Shown here in pieces: positions 52,676 through 61,674 of a DNA stretch of 64,000 nt (position 1 is the stretch's first letter; each line of letters opens with the position of its first letter). The translations under genes and the position numbers were made by a program. Source of the DNA: Macrococcus armenti (GTDB lineage: Bacteria; Bacillota; Bacilli; Staphylococcales; Staphylococcaceae); the NCBI RefSeq assembly GCF_020097135.1, contig NZ_CP083608.1, forward strand, positions 1,302,001 to 1,366,000. The letters run 5' to 3'. The notes under the pieces are model-generated. The model worked only from the letters and a program-made list of their open reading frames with translations. It had not been told where the DNA came from and ran no database searches.

Positions 52676-53509
52676 CTAATAAAATAACTGATGGAAACCT
52701 GAAAATCTCGAAACAACGATATAGTTAATCAGTAAAATTAAAAATAATATGATATTCGTATCCATAAGCTTCGACATGCTTATTTTGTTTACACGATGTA
52801 CATAAATGTAAATAAAATATCCGACAAGTAAAACGAGCGAACCGATAACTTTCGAATCATACCAGATTGAAACACCTTCAAATGAAAGTCCCCAGTAGAT
52901 GCCTAAAATTAATGAAATAAGCAGCATCACCGATCCGATAATCGCAAAGATTAATGCGAGTTGGCTCAAACTTGATAAATCACTGATTCTAAAAAAGTTA
53001 CGATTGAATTTCTTCTTTTTAAGATAATTCATCTGAACGATATATAAAACAGCATGCAACGAAGAAATGAGAAACATCACATAGCTGATAATCGCCAGTG
53101 CAACATGAATCCATAAAAGTTCATTCATCATATGTGATACCGTCGTATCTTCATAAAACTCAACCGGATAAAACGTATGTATCATCATAAAAATAAAACC
53201 GATTAAGTTCATCATAAAAATAAAAAATTCTGTTTTAATGAAGCGCGATAAAACGATAGAAATTAATATAATCAGCCAAGTATAAAAGTAAAACCCTTCC
53301 GTTAGTGTTTCAAACGGCATTCGACCAACGATAATTCTAAACAAAAAGATAGAACATGTTTGCAATATAAAAACAAACCATAATATAAAATAACCAACTT
53401 GTTTCATCTTATTTGATTTCTGTACAAAATCAAAGAAATAACAAGCAATACTTATCATATAGATTATAAGTATTGCTTCGTGCATTCTCATTAATAATAA
53501 TTCATTCAT
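52676..53509 (-). CDS. hemX: HemX, membrane protein of the CcsA/HemX family
   Basis: 277 aa, about eight membrane segments, resembling the cytochrome c assembly fold. In bacilli and staphylococci HemX lowers the amount of HemA protein, so it damps haem synthesis. ATG 53509 preferred to GTG 53512 by spacing to AGGTG. Directly after hemA. Confidence 0.93.
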   Translation of the reverse strand: MNELLLMRMHEAILIIYMISIACYFFDFVQKSNKMKQVGYFILWFVFILQTCSIFLFRIIVGRMPFETLTEGFYFYTWLIILISIVLSRFIKTEFFIFMMNLIGFIFMMIHTFYPVEFYEDTTVSHMMNELLWIHVALAIISYVMFLISSLHAVLYIVQMNYLKKKKFNRNFFRISDLSSLSQLALIFAIIGSVMLLISLILGIYWGLSFEGVSIWYDSKVIGSLVLLVGYFIYIYVHRVNKISMSKLMDTNIILFLILLINYIVVSRFSGFHQLFY

Positions 53510-53517
53510 CACATCAC

Positions 53518-54858
53518 CTATTGCTTAGGACTGAAGACAAAACTACTTTCTGATCGATGCACGATCGGTTCATTTTTCTGTACGCTTTCAACTTCATTCG
53601 TAATATTGAATATATCCTGGAAGAACTGCAATTCCTTCTCACGATTTTTAGAACCACTAATTTCCTTCGCTTGAGAAATCGGATCTTTTAACATTTGGTT
53701 GATGATGCTTTTCATATGTTTAGAAATGACTTTACGCTCTCTGTCCGTTAAATTCGGCATTTTACGGTCAATGCTTTCCATCGTTGTTTCCTGAATGCGC
53801 AATGCTTTCTCACGTAATGCCGTAATAACCGGAACGACACCGAGCATATTAATCCATTCAATAAACGCGATGACTTGTTCATCTATCATCGTATAGATGA
53901 CTTGTGCCGCACGTTCACGTTCTGCTAAATTTGCATCTACTAAACCTTTTAAATCATCTACATCATAATTAAATACTAAATCCAGTTCATTTACTTCAGG
54001 GTCAATATCACGTGGTACTGCAATATCAATAAGTACGATTGATTTGTTTTTACGTAGCTGCATAATATCCTGCATCATCGGTTTCGTAATGATAAAATCT
54101 TTTGCGCTCGTAGAAGAAATGACAATGTCACTTTCTATTAATGCACATTGCAATTCCTGCATCGACTTCTGACTACCACCATAACGTTCAGCTAATGTCT
54201 GTGCCTTTTCAGCTGTTCTGTTGATTACCGTTATATCCGTTGCACCTGTTCCCATTAAATTCTGAAGTGCAAGTTCAGCCATCTCGCCGGCACCGATAAT
54301 TAAGATCTTTCTGTCTTCTAAGTTGCCTAGTATTTTTTTGCTCAGCTCAACTGCTGCATAACTTACAGAAACTGCTTTAGAAGAAATGTCCGTTTCTGCG
54401 TGTGCACGTTTAGCAAGTGTAATTGCATCTTTAAACAGCTTATTAAAGATTGTACCTGTTGTACCTTCACTTTGCGCCAGAAGGAAACTATCTCTTATTT
54501 GCCCTAAAATTTGTGTTTCCCCAAGAACAATTGAATCAAGTCCTGTAATCACTTTAAACAGATGATTAATTGCTTCATTCCCCACTTTGACATCTGTAAT
54601 TGATTTTACAGTTTCGATATCTACATCAAACCATTCTGCTAAAAATGATTTTACATAATATCTGCCTGTATGCACTTGATCCGTAACTGCATAAATTTCA
54701 GTACGGTTACATGTCGAAAGGATTACACCTTCTAATATTGATTTTTGATTAATAAGTGCAGACAGAGCCTGCTGAATTGATGATTCACTAAACGCCAGCT
54801 TCTCTCTCAAACTGACATCTGCTGTTTTGTGATTAACACTCACAACAACAATATGCAT
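53518..54858 (-). CDS. hemA: Glutamyl-tRNA reductase
   Basis: 446 aa, first committed step of tetrapyrrole synthesis. Catalytic cysteine in [11 protein letters not shown] (residue about 50), NADPH motif [13 protein letters not shown]-terminal dimerisation domain. It heads the hem operon; regulation by HemX and haem is known for the family. Confidence 0.97.
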   Translation of the reverse strand: MHIVVVSVNHKTADVSLREKLAFSESSIQQALSALINQKSILEGVILSTCNRTEIYAVTDQVHTGRYYVKSFLAEWFDVDIETVKSITDVKVGNEAINHLFKVITGLDSIVLGETQILGQIRDSFLLAQSEGTTGTIFNKLFKDAITLAKRAHAETDISSKAVSVSYAAVELSKKILGNLEDRKILIIGAGEMAELALQNLMGTGATDITVINRTAEKAQTLAERYGGSQKSMQELQCALIESDIVISSTSAKDFIITKPMMQDIMQLRKNKSIVLIDIAVPRDIDPEVNELDLVFNYDVDDLKGLVDANLAERERAAQVIYTMIDEQVIAFIEWINMLGVVPVITALREKALRIQETTMESIDRKMPNLTDRERKVISKHMKSIINQMLKDPISQAKEISGSKNREKELQFFQDIFNITNEVESVQKNEPIVHRSESSFVFSPKQ

Positions 54859-54888
54859 ATTAACGCCCCCAATTTTGCCATTGTTTCT

Positions 54889-54897
54889 ATTATAACA
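54889..54897 (-). promoter_or_regulatory. Extended -10 promoter of the hem operon
   Basis: TGTTATAAT (54889-54897), an extended -10 without a good -35, about 30 nt before hemA. Confidence 0.6.
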
Positions 54898-54948
54898 TCT
54901 ATGTCCAAATATGCCCGAAATCCAACTTATTTCACAAAAATTTCACAA

Positions 54949-55536
54949 TTATAAATACTTTTCAATGGCATTGAAAATCATCGGATTTTTATCTCTGCTT
55001 AATGCTGTATAACTGATTAATGTATCTTCTGGATCCATATCAAGATCCTGTTTAATTACTTTTAAATGTTTCTGAATTTTCCCTTTAGGAATTTTGTCCT
55101 CTTTCGTTGCAATTACGATTGTAGGAATGTCGTAATGTTTCAGGAAATCATACATTAGTCGATCATCTTCAGTTGGATTATGACGAATATCAACGAGTTG
55201 AATTACGCATGCAAGCGATTCACGTGTCGTAATATACGTTTCAATCATTTTACCCCAGCGTTCGCGCTCGCTTTTGGAAACTTTCGCATAACCATAACCC
55301 GGTACATCAACAAACACAAGTTGATTATCAATGTTAAAGAAGTTCAGCGTTTGCGTTTTTCCGGGCTTTGAAGAGATACGTGCCATGCTTTTACGACCGA
55401 TCATCGTATTGATAAATGAAGATTTACCAACATTCGAACGTCCTGCTAATGCAATTTCCTTTAAACCAGTTTCAGGGTACTGTTCTGGTTTTACAGCACT
55501 TATTAATATTTCTACGTTATTTGGATTAATATTCAT
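54949..55536 (-). CDS. engB: Ribosome-assembly GTPase EngB (YsxC)
   Basis: 195 aa. G1 [11 protein letters not shown]3 [12 protein letters not shown]4 TKEDK. Needed for 50S assembly. It follows clpX after a terminator and has a TATAAT (55564-55569) of its own upstream. Confidence 0.96.
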   Translation of the reverse strand: MNINPNNVEILISAVKPEQYPETGLKEIALAGRSNVGKSSFINTMIGRKSMARISSKPGKTQTLNFFNIDNQLVFVDVPGYGYAKVSKSERERWGKMIETYITTRESLACVIQLVDIRHNPTEDDRLMYDFLKHYDIPTIVIATKEDKIPKGKIQKHLKVIKQDLDMDPEDTLISYTALSRDKNPMIFNAIEKYL

Positions 55537-55591
55537 ATTGACTCCCTCTCTTTCACCTCATCTATTATACATGAAATATATTCAAGATGAT

Positions 55592-55629
55592 AAAAAAACC
55601 GAACAATGCATCACTCATGCATCATTCGG
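55592..55629 (-). terminator. Terminator of clpX
   Basis: 13-bp stem 55599-55611 / 55617-55629 with two G-U pairs, then T7 on the minus strand. Confidence 0.88.
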
Positions 55630-55666
55630 ATATCATTTATAATTCACAGCACTGTGTCATCAAAAA

Positions 55667-56923
55667 CTACGCAGACGTTACAGCGTTGGCTAATAAATTA
55701 CCTTCTGCATCGTACAGTTCAGGTGATGCGCCATCTTTAATAGATGATTCAGTAATAATCACTTTCGCTACATCATCCCTTGAAGGTACTGTAAACATAA
55801 CGTCAAGCATACATTCTTCAATAATTGAACGCAGACCACGTGCACCTGTGTTACGCTCAATTGCAAGTTCACTAATCGCTGTTAAAGCTGTTTCAGTAAA
55901 TTCCAGTTCTACATTATCGATTTCAAGCATTTTCTTATATTGCTTCACGAGTGCATTTTTAGGTTGTGTTAAAATGTTTTTTAGCGCACTAACATCTAAC
56001 TGTTCTAAATTCGCAACGACTGGAATACGACCGATAAACTCAGGAATTAATCCGTAACTTTGTAAGTCTTCTGGTTTGATTTGTGACAGTAAAGTTTCCT
56101 CATCAAAACCTTGCTCCTTAATACCTGTAAAGCCGATCACTTTCTCACCTAAACGACGTTTAATGACTTCATCGATACCATCAAAGGCACCACCTAATAT
56201 GAATAAAATATTCGTCGTGTCGATTTGAATGAATTCCTGGTTCGGATGCTTTCTTCCACCTTGAGGCGGTACACTTGCAACCGTACCTTCCAGAATCTTA
56301 AGGAGCGCCTGCTGCACACCTTCACCACTTACATCACGCGTAATCGATGTATTCTCTGATTTACGGGCAATCTTGTCAATTTCGTCTACATAAATAATAC
56401 CTTTTTCAGCGCGTTCGATATCAAAATCAGCAGCCTGAATTAATCGTAATAATATGTTCTCAACATCTTCACCAACATAACCCGCTTCTGTAAGACTTGT
56501 AGCATCTGCAATTGCAAATGGTACGTTTAATGAACGTGCTAAAGTTTGTGCAAGCAATGTTTTACCGCTTCCGGTAGGACCGATTAATGCGATATTACTT
56601 TTTTGGATTTCTACACCATCGTCATCAGTTGATGGGTTAAAAATACGTTTGTAATGATTGTACACTGCAACAGCTAAAGCTTTCTTCGCTTTATCCTGTC
56701 CGATAACGTATGCATCAAGAAGTTCCATCATATCGTGAGGTTTCGGAATTTCAGTAATTTCCTCCTGTTCGACAGATTTTAATTCTTCAGCAACGATTTC
56801 TGAGCAAAGCTCAATACATTCATTACATATATAAACGCCACTTCCTGCGACTAATTTCTTTACTTGATCCTGATCTTTTCCGCAGAAAGAACATTTTAAG
56901 TTTTCATCTTCATTATTATACAC
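55667..56923 (-). CDS. clpX: ClpX, ATPase subunit of ClpXP
   Basis: 418 aa. Zinc-binding domain Cys11, 14, 33, 36; Walker A GPTGSGKT; pore loop GYVGED; IGF-like loop IGFTG for ClpP docking. Start GTG 56923 with AGGGGTG 6 nt upstream. Flanked by its own promoter and terminator. Confidence 0.97.
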   Translation of the reverse strand: MYNNEDENLKCSFCGKDQDQVKKLVAGSGVYICNECIELCSEIVAEELKSVEQEEITEIPKPHDMMELLDAYVIGQDKAKKALAVAVYNHYKRIFNPSTDDDGVEIQKSNIALIGPTGSGKTLLAQTLARSLNVPFAIADATSLTEAGYVGEDVENILLRLIQAADFDIERAEKGIIYVDEIDKIARKSENTSITRDVSGEGVQQALLKILEGTVASVPPQGGRKHPNQEFIQIDTTNILFILGGAFDGIDEVIKRRLGEKVIGFTGIKEQGFDEETLLSQIKPEDLQSYGLIPEFIGRIPVVANLEQLDVSALKNILTQPKNALVKQYKKMLEIDNVELEFTETALTAISELAIERNTGARGLRSIIEECMLDVMFTVPSRDDVAKVIITESSIKDGASPELYDAEGNLLANAVTSA

Positions 56924-56947
56924 TCAAAACACCCCTATTCTTAAAAG

Positions 56948-56976
56948 AATATACTAAACATTTACAATGATTGCAA
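56948..56976 (-). promoter_or_regulatory. Promoter of clpX
   Basis: TTGCAA (56971-56976), 17-nt spacer, TATATT (56948-56953). Confidence 0.75.
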
Positions 56977-56994
56977 ATGTTTAAACTGAAATAA

Positions 56995-57038
56995 AAAACA
57001 CGGACGAAACTCCTTAACAGCAGGATTCGCCGTGTTTT
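56995..57038 (-). terminator. Terminator of tig
   Basis: ACACGG/CCGTGT stem with inner CGAA pairing across 56995-57038 and T residues after it. Confidence 0.8.
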
Positions 57039-57063
57039 ATTCATCCATATATGTTAATAAAGA

Positions 57064-58347
57064 TTATTTTTCTTTAGATTCTGATACTAAAACATCGATT
57101 GCTTTTTGGATACGTAAGTCGTCTTTTAATACTTCTCCGTTACCAAGTGCCGCTTTAATATCTTCAACAGATAAACCGAATTGCTCACTCATTTTTGAAA
57201 GCTCAGCATCTACATCAGCATCTGATACTTCAATGTTTTCTGCTTTAGCGATTGCTGCTAACGTTAAGTTTGTTTTAACGCGTGCTTCAGCGTCCGCTTT
57301 CATGCTTTCTTTAAGTTGTTCTTCAGTTTGACCTGAGAATTGGTAGTAAAGATCTAAGTTTAAACCTTGTTGTGCAATACGTTGTTCAAATTCCTGCATC
57401 ATGCGATCTAATTCTGTGTTGATCATCGCTTCAGGAATATCTACTTTAGCATTTTCAACAGCTTGAGCAATTAAGCTTTCTTTCATGTTGTTTTCTGCTT
57501 GTAATGCTTTTTGTTCTTGAAGATCTTTTTTGTATTTCTCTTTGTATGCATCAACTGAATCAACTGACTCATCTAATTCTTTTGCCATTTCGTCATCTAA
57601 CTCAGGCACTTCTTTAGATTTGATTTCGTTGATTTTAACTTTAAATACAGCTTCTTTACCAGCTAATTCTTCAGCATGGTATTCTTCAGGGAACGTAACG
57701 TTAACATCTTTTTCGTCGCCAACTTTAGTACCTACTAATTGCTCTTCAAAGCCTGGAATGAATTGACCTGAACCGATTTCAAGGTCATAACCTTCTGCTT
57801 TTCCACCTTCGAATGCTTCATCGTTTACGTATCCGTCGAAGTCTAAGTTAACAACGTCGCCTTCAGCAACTTCGCCATCTTCTTTAACGACTAATTCAGC
57901 TTTACGTGCTAAATCTGCTTCAATCGCTTTGTTTAAATCTTCTTCAGTTACTTCAGTATCTTCTTTTTCCACTTCAAGACCTTTGTAATCTCCAAGTTCT
58001 ACTTCAGGTTCAACTGTAACTTTAGCAGTAAAGATTAATTCTTTACCTTTTTCCATTTGCTCGATATCGATTTCTGGGCGATCAACCGGGTTGATTCCAG
58101 CTTCTTCAACAGCTGCAGCATATGCATCTGGTAAGATGAAATCTAATGCATCCTGGTATAATGCTTCTGCACCAAAACGTTGTTCGAACATTGGACGTGG
58201 CATTTTCCCTTTACGGAAACCTGGTACGTTTACTTGTTTAACAACTTTCTTAAATGCTTTATCTAATCCTGCATTAACTTCTTCAGCTGGTACTGTTACT
58301 GTTAATACTCCTTCGTTACCTTCTTGTTTTTCCCATTTAACTGACAT
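57064..58347 (-). CDS. tig: Trigger factor
   Basis: 427 aa. Ribosome-binding tail with the [11 protein letters not shown] signature (about residues 43-53), FKBP-type prolyl isomerase domain ([14 protein letters not shown]) and a long helical C-terminal chaperone domain. Folds nascent chains. Own promoter and terminator, upstream of clpX as in many Firmicutes. Confidence 0.97.
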   Translation of the reverse strand: MSVKWEKQEGNEGVLTVTVPAEEVNAGLDKAFKKVVKQVNVPGFRKGKMPRPMFEQRFGAEALYQDALDFILPDAYAAAVEEAGINPVDRPEIDIEQMEKGKELIFTAKVTVEPEVELGDYKGLEVEKEDTEVTEEDLNKAIEADLARKAELVVKEDGEVAEGDVVNLDFDGYVNDEAFEGGKAEGYDLEIGSGQFIPGFEEQLVGTKVGDEKDVNVTFPEEYHAEELAGKEAVFKVKINEIKSKEVPELDDEMAKELDESVDSVDAYKEKYKKDLQEQKALQAENNMKESLIAQAVENAKVDIPEAMINTELDRMMQEFEQRIAQQGLNLDLYYQFSGQTEEQLKESMKADAEARVKTNLTLAAIAKAENIEVSDADVDAELSKMSEQFGLSVEDIKAALGNGEVLKDDLRIQKAIDVLVSESKEK

Positions 58348-58389
58348 GTGTTATTCCTCCACAAATTTCTGATTTTTTTCAACTCTTTC

Positions 58390-58417
58390 ATTATAACATA
58401 ATACATGATAGCTTCAA
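58390..58417 (-). promoter_or_regulatory. Promoter of tig
   Basis: TTGAAG (58412-58417), 16-nt spacer, TATAAT (58390-58395), preceded by TG at the extended -10 position. Confidence 0.7.
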
Positions 58418-58448
58418 CAATCTACAACTATTATTTTTTGCAATTGTA

Positions 58449-59390
58449 TTATCTGTTCAATTTTTCGAGTTGTTCTATTTTGGTCATTATATCAACAGTT
58501 GGTGAATTACCCAAATCATCTGATTGTTCAAATCCAAATAAATTCAATATAAAGTGCGTATATGCAGCTGCAACTTCCTTCTCACTTGCGTCAAAGTATT
58601 CACTTTCAAAAGGATACATTATTAGTTGATGCTGTTTCATCAGCATAGAGACATGCGGTTTTACTGATGGCATTATTTCCTCGATACGCGTCTCAACTTG
58701 ATGCATTATATTTTGGAATGGTGTTTGTTCAAGCCTTGTCAGATGTGTAATTTTTACTGATTCACTCATATTCAGCTTGTGTACTTTAACGCTACTTTCA
58801 TTATTTGCCATCATTAAATATTGTAATATAAACGTGATGACGACAGGATGCAACGTACTCGATTCAAGTATATGAATAAATGACACTTGATACGCAAAGT
58901 CTTCACTTTGAATGAGCTTAATGATTAATGTACACTGCGCATCTTTATCGTCGCCCTTAAATGTTTGTATAAAATGTCTACTCGCTTTTCTGCGAGTCGA
59001 GAGTCCTTCTGATGCTTCATCATAAAAGGGCATTAACGTCATTAAAAGCTTATGATCCACATTTTCCTGTCTTAGCGCATCAATCAGTTCAATAACAGTC
59101 TGATACTGTTTATAATGAATTAAACATTCTATGAAGTACGGTACAATCTTATTATATGCAGGGTGTCCCTGGTTAAGTAATATACTCGCTTCCTCTCGTA
59201 ATTCGAGATAACTTTCAAGCGCATATAAACAATCGAGCTTTAACAACTGATCATCTTCACTGAGTTCAAAATGTTTTTCCAGCGCATTGAATAAATCATA
59301 TGCATCTTCATAACGTGCTGATTTCATCGCCTGTTTTATTTGACGACGTAAATGATCTTGTAACTTTGGGAAGATAATAATATCTGACAT
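58449..59390 (-). CDS. TPR-like hypothetical protein
   Basis: 313 aa, all-helical. The N-terminal 150 residues read like degenerate tetratricopeptide repeats (YEDAYDLFNALEKHF, SYLELREEASILLNQ, QTVIELIDALRQE); the C-terminal half has no known motif. It overlaps the Nudix gene region by 2 nt spacing and is probably cotranscribed with it. The same type of protein lies next to tig in staphylococci. Function unknown. Confidence 0.82.
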   Translation of the reverse strand: MSDIIIFPKLQDHLRRQIKQAMKSARYEDAYDLFNALEKHFELSEDDQLLKLDCLYALESYLELREEASILLNQGHPAYNKIVPYFIECLIHYKQYQTVIELIDALRQENVDHKLLMTLMPFYDEASEGLSTRRKASRHFIQTFKGDDKDAQCTLIIKLIQSEDFAYQVSFIHILESSTLHPVVITFILQYLMMANNESSVKVHKLNMSESVKITHLTRLEQTPFQNIMHQVETRIEEIMPSVKPHVSMLMKQHQLIMYPFESEYFDASEKEVAAAYTHFILNLFGFEQSDDLGNSPTVDIMTKIEQLEKLNR

Positions 59391-59391
59391 A

Positions 59392-60012
59392 TTAATGCCC
59401 TACATTATAAATCGCTTCAATAATCAATCTTGACCATGACTCATAATTAGTTTCCTGCATTAACACATGCTCTTTTTTCCAGTCAATTTTTAAAGTATCC
59501 GTTTCGTTTACGAAAATTTCTGAAGCATTCACTTTAAGTTTAAATACTAAACCGATATGCACACGACCTACTTCAGTATCATCATCATTAATAAATCCGA
59601 TCAATTCGAGCGCATTTAATGATACATCAGTAATCCCTACTTCTTCTTCCAGTTCACGACTGGCATTCTCTAGTAATACATCTTCAATTTGTGCATTATC
59701 AATACGATTCATATGACCGCCAATTCCAATAGAAGATAATCCGTGCAGACGGTTTTCCCCGCCACCTGAAAGTCGTTCATAAACAAGTACTTCATTTTGT
59801 TCATTTTCTAATATACAGTATGAAATTAACTGCTTATAATGCTCATCTTCTTCCATGTCTCCGCGACGTTTCACTTCATATTTACTCAACGTTTCATATA
59901 TTTCAAGCGCACGCTGATCTTCCATAGAGATAAAACCATTAAAATGGTTCTTCTCGTGACTAAATATCGTCTCGCGATCAACAACGATAATTTGTTCATC
60001 AAATTTATTCAT
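59392..60012 (-). CDS. Nudix hydrolase-like protein
   Basis: 206 aa. The Nudix box GIGGHMN ... ASRELEEEVGI has an insertion of several residues after GGHMNR and an Asp where the first Glu is expected, but the REL-EE-VG half is intact. It probably hydrolyses a nucleotide-linked phosphate, or has lost activity. ATG 60012 has GAGGAG 7 nt upstream; an earlier start in the same frame lacks a site. Confidence 0.85.
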   Translation of the reverse strand: MNKFDEQIIVVDRETIFSHEKNHFNGFISMEDQRALEIYETLSKYEVKRRGDMEEDEHYKQLISYCILENEQNEVLVYERLSGGGENRLHGLSSIGIGGHMNRIDNAQIEDVLLENASRELEEEVGITDVSLNALELIGFINDDDTEVGRVHIGLVFKLKVNASEIFVNETDTLKIDWKKEHVLMQETNYESWSRLIIEAIYNVGH

Positions 60013-60049
60013 ACTATTTCTCCTCATAACTAATTTATAGATTACTTTG

Positions 60050-60078
60050 ATTTTATCGAAATTAATCTATGCTTTCAA
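60050..60078 (-). promoter_or_regulatory. Promoter of the Nudix/TPR-like operon
   Basis: TTGAAA (60073-60078), 17-nt spacer, TAAAAT (60050-60055). Confidence 0.65.
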
Positions 60079-60215
60079 TCGATTTAGAAATGACTTACAA
60101 AGCATGATTATAATCTAAATGTAATCTTTGTGCAAAGGCTATAAAACAATATTTTAATCACTTAACACATTCATGATAAAATATACGTATAAAATTAATA
60201 AAGGAGCATTGTAAA

Positions 60216-60947
60216 ATGGAACAGATCAATACATTAGAAACCGCTATTAAAGAAAGTAGAAATATCGTTTTCTTTGGCGGTGCAGGCGTATCAACAGAAA
60301 GCGGTATTCCTGATTTCAGAAGCGCTAATGGTATCTTTATGCAGGAAACCGGCAATGAACATTCCCCGGAAGAAATCATCTCTATCGATTTTTTCAAACA
60401 ATTCCCGAAACAATATTTCGACTTTCATTTTAATAAACTTGTATATCCGGATGCTCAGCCAAATATTGCGCATCACTTCATAACACAACTTGAGCAAATC
60501 GGAAAAAATGTAACTGTCGTCACACAAAACATTGATGGTCTGCATCAATTAGCCGGCAACAGTAACGTCCTTGAATTACATGGAAATGTTCAGACAAATT
60601 ATTGCACGCACTGTCGCAAAGTTTATATGCTGGAAGAACTAAAACGCGATGATGACGCTATACCGAGATGTCCTATTGACAATCATATCGTGCGACCGGA
60701 TATTGTAATGTATGGTGAGGCACTGGATCAGACTGTCATTACTGAAGCAATCAAAGCAATACAAAACGCTGACTTAATGATCGTTGCAGGAACGTCACTC
60801 GCTGTTTATCCAGCTTCAACATTTGTAGACTTTTTTAACGGCAAAACGCTATCTGTTATTAATAAAACGCCAATTCGTACGATACGAAATGACGCTTTAA
60901 TATTTGAAGATACTATCGGAAATATACTGAAATCAATAAAACTATAA
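60216..60947 (+). CDS. cobB: SIR2-family NAD-dependent deacylase (sirtuin)
   Basis: 243 aa. NAD motif GAGVSTESGIPDFR (residues 22-35), QNIDGLH (104-110) and catalytic His122 are intact. The zinc module has Cys130, Cys133 and Cys152, but the usual fourth cysteine is replaced (RCPIDNHIVRPD), so zinc binding must use another ligand or be weak. It removes acyl groups from lysines. AAAGGAG precedes the ATG. It is the last bacterial gene before the prophage. Confidence 0.93.
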   Translation: MEQINTLETAIKESRNIVFFGGAGVSTESGIPDFRSANGIFMQETGNEHSPEEIISIDFFKQFPKQYFDFHFNKLVYPDAQPNIAHHFITQLEQIGKNVTVVTQNIDGLHQLAGNSNVLELHGNVQTNYCTHCRKVYMLEELKRDDDAIPRCPIDNHIVRPDIVMYGEALDQTVITEAIKAIQNADLMIVAGTSLAVYPASTFVDFFNGKTLSVINKTPIRTIRNDALIFEDTIGNILKSIKL

Positions 60948-60951
60948 AAAA

Positions 60952-60977
60952 AAACGCATCTCAACTGAGATGCGTTT
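60952..60977. terminator. Terminator of the sirtuin gene
   Basis: 12-bp perfect stem 60952-60963 / 60966-60977 with A and T residues around it. Confidence 0.88.
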
Positions 60978-60981
60978 ATTA

Positions 60982-60998
60982 GCGTCCTGGGAGGGAAT
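60982..60998 (-). other. Probable prophage attachment-site remnant resembling a tRNA 3' end
   Basis: The minus strand reads ATTCCCTCCCAGGACGC, which looks like the 3' strand of a T-stem followed by a seven-base acceptor strand (AGGACGC). No tRNA is complete here. It lies between the last bacterial gene and the prophage late genes, where the attachment core left by integration into a tRNA 3' end is expected. Inference. Confidence 0.5.
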
Positions 60999-61077
60999 AT
61001 GAACACTATTTATATAGAAGAAACTAATACTATTTTCGCATAAAATCAATAAAAATTAATTCATTGCAACATATATA

Positions 61078-61119
61078 AACATAACTAAACATAACTAATT
61101 TGACACGTGTCTGACACGT
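61078..61119. repeat. Two short direct-repeat pairs near the attachment region
   Basis: AACATAACTA is repeated head to tail (61078-61087, 61088-61097), then TGACACGT occurs at 61101-61108 and 61112-61119, with GACACGTGTC forming a palindrome between. They could be integrase arm sites. Confidence 0.5.
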
Positions 61120-61122
61120 ATA

Positions 61123-61153
61123 AAGCACCTCATCATTTAATGATCAGGTGCTT
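61123..61153. terminator. Hairpin, possible terminator at the end of the prophage
   Basis: Stem AAGCACCT/AGGTGCTT with an inner ATCATT/AATGAT stem (61123-61153); only short T runs on either side. It would end transcripts from the HTH gene. Confidence 0.6.
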
Positions 61154-61208
61154 CGTTTATTTAGTCTAATTTTTGATAATTCGATTATTTAGTAGTATTT
61201 TTTTGCAC

Positions 61209-61394
61209 TTACACATTATCATTCATCTCATCATAAAATTTACATAGTTTTTCACAAGTATCTAAAGTCAGTCCGCCAACTTCACGCTGCCCTTTTCTCA
61301 GTTTTGTAATTACAGCTCGACTTACACCAGTTTTGTTTTCAATCTCAGTTCCTTTAATATCGCTTTGTAACAGTTTTTCTATTTTTTTTCTCAT
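61209..61394 (-). CDS. Small helix-turn-helix phage regulator
   Basis: 61 aa with a helix-turn-helix (TEIENKTGVSRAVITKLRKG) of the Cro/XRE type. The ATG at 61394 has no Shine-Dalgarno and the preceding in-frame codons end at a TGA. It follows the micro-ORF locus by 28 nt. It could regulate that locus or late phage genes; this is inference. Confidence 0.7.
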   Translation of the reverse strand: MRKKIEKLLQSDIKGTEIENKTGVSRAVITKLRKGQREVGGLTLDTCEKLCKFYDEMNDNV

Positions 61395-61401
61395 ATAATT
61401 T

Positions 61402-61417
61402 CAAATGCAATCTCGTA
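61402..61417. repeat. 16-bp inverted repeat, 3' copy
   Basis: CAAATGCAATCTCGTA on the plus strand, the exact reverse complement of 61662-61677. On a minus-strand transcript it can pair over the start codon of the 38-codon ORF. Confidence 0.95.
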
Positions 61418-61422
61418 TTTTA

Positions 61423-61506
61423 TTATGATAGTAAACTTAATAATTTAATGATAATAAAAGTTATTAATAACAAGCTTAAAATCGATGATGTTTGTTTTCT
61501 TGTCAT
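61423..61506 (-). CDS. Hydrophobic micro-ORF, 27 aa (possible membrane toxin)
   Basis: ATG 61506 with GGAGGTG 7 nt upstream; 27 codons: a basic start MTRKQTSS, then an uninterrupted hydrophobic stretch (ILSLLLITFIIIKLLSLLS) ending in TAA. The form is that of a single-pass membrane peptide. It lies downstream of the 38-codon ORF on the same expected transcript and its ribosome site overlaps the -35 to -10 spacer of the convergent antisense promoter. Function unknown. Confidence 0.65.
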   Translation of the reverse strand: MTRKQTSSILSLLLITFIIIKLLSLLS

Positions 61507-61528
61507 TTTTAACACCTCCATATATAAT
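61500..61528 (+). promoter_or_regulatory. Convergent promoter for the antisense RNA
   Basis: TTGTCA (61500-61505), 17-nt spacer, perfect TATAAT (61523-61528), on the plus strand. Confidence 0.85.
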
Positions 61529-61534
61529 GAGGTA

Positions 61535-61634
61535 AAGGTCCCCTTTCGGGGAAGCCTTTAGCCTTTGAGATAATCAAGCACTGCAATTACTACTGCCGAC
61601 CAAGCGAGTAAAGTGTTTGTTTTATCTCTTTTTT
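61535..61634 (+). ncRNA. Antisense RNA of about 100 nt (candidate type I antitoxin)
   Basis: Predicted from the promoter at 61500-61528 to an intrinsic terminator: GAGATAA (61567-61573) pairs with TTATCTC (61622-61628), an inner AAGCACT (61576-61582) pairs with AGTGTTT (61612-61618), then T6 at 61629-61634. The RNA begins with a hairpin (61534-61559) whose loop is complementary to the loop of the same hairpin in the sense RNA, and it covers codons about 14 to the stop of the 38-codon ORF. Confidence 0.75.
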
Positions 61635-61674
61635 CTTGTTCTCGCTCTTTCCTGCGAGAATTACGAGATTGCAT
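61558..61674 (-). CDS. 38-codon ORF, candidate type I toxin
   Basis: ATG 61674 with GGAGGTG upstream; begins MQSRNSRRKEREQEKRDK, then a hydrophobic segment (LLAWSAVVIAVLDYL) and KG. The charged N-terminus and short membrane segment fit a membrane-acting peptide. A near-consensus promoter sits directly in front, so the leader is only about 15 nt. A stable GAAA-loop hairpin follows the stop. Opposed by a predicted antisense RNA. Too small for usual gene finders. Function is inference. Confidence 0.75.
   Translation of the reverse strand: MQSRNSRRKEREQEKRDKTNTLLAWSAVVIAVLDYLKG

Noticed and set aside
60999-61043. 14-codon ORF (MNTIYIEETNTIFA) after a GGGAGGG sequence
   Set aside because: The apparent ribosome site is part of the putative att core; no promoter, no conservation evidence, very short.
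60982-61060. Complete tRNA gene
   Set aside because: Only the 3' strand of an acceptor/T-stem is present; no anticodon or D arm can be drawn.
61534-61559. Intrinsic terminator between the two micro-ORFs
   Set aside because: The hairpin is strong but is followed by CCTCATTATA rather than a T run on the minus strand, so it is treated as a regulatory hairpin.
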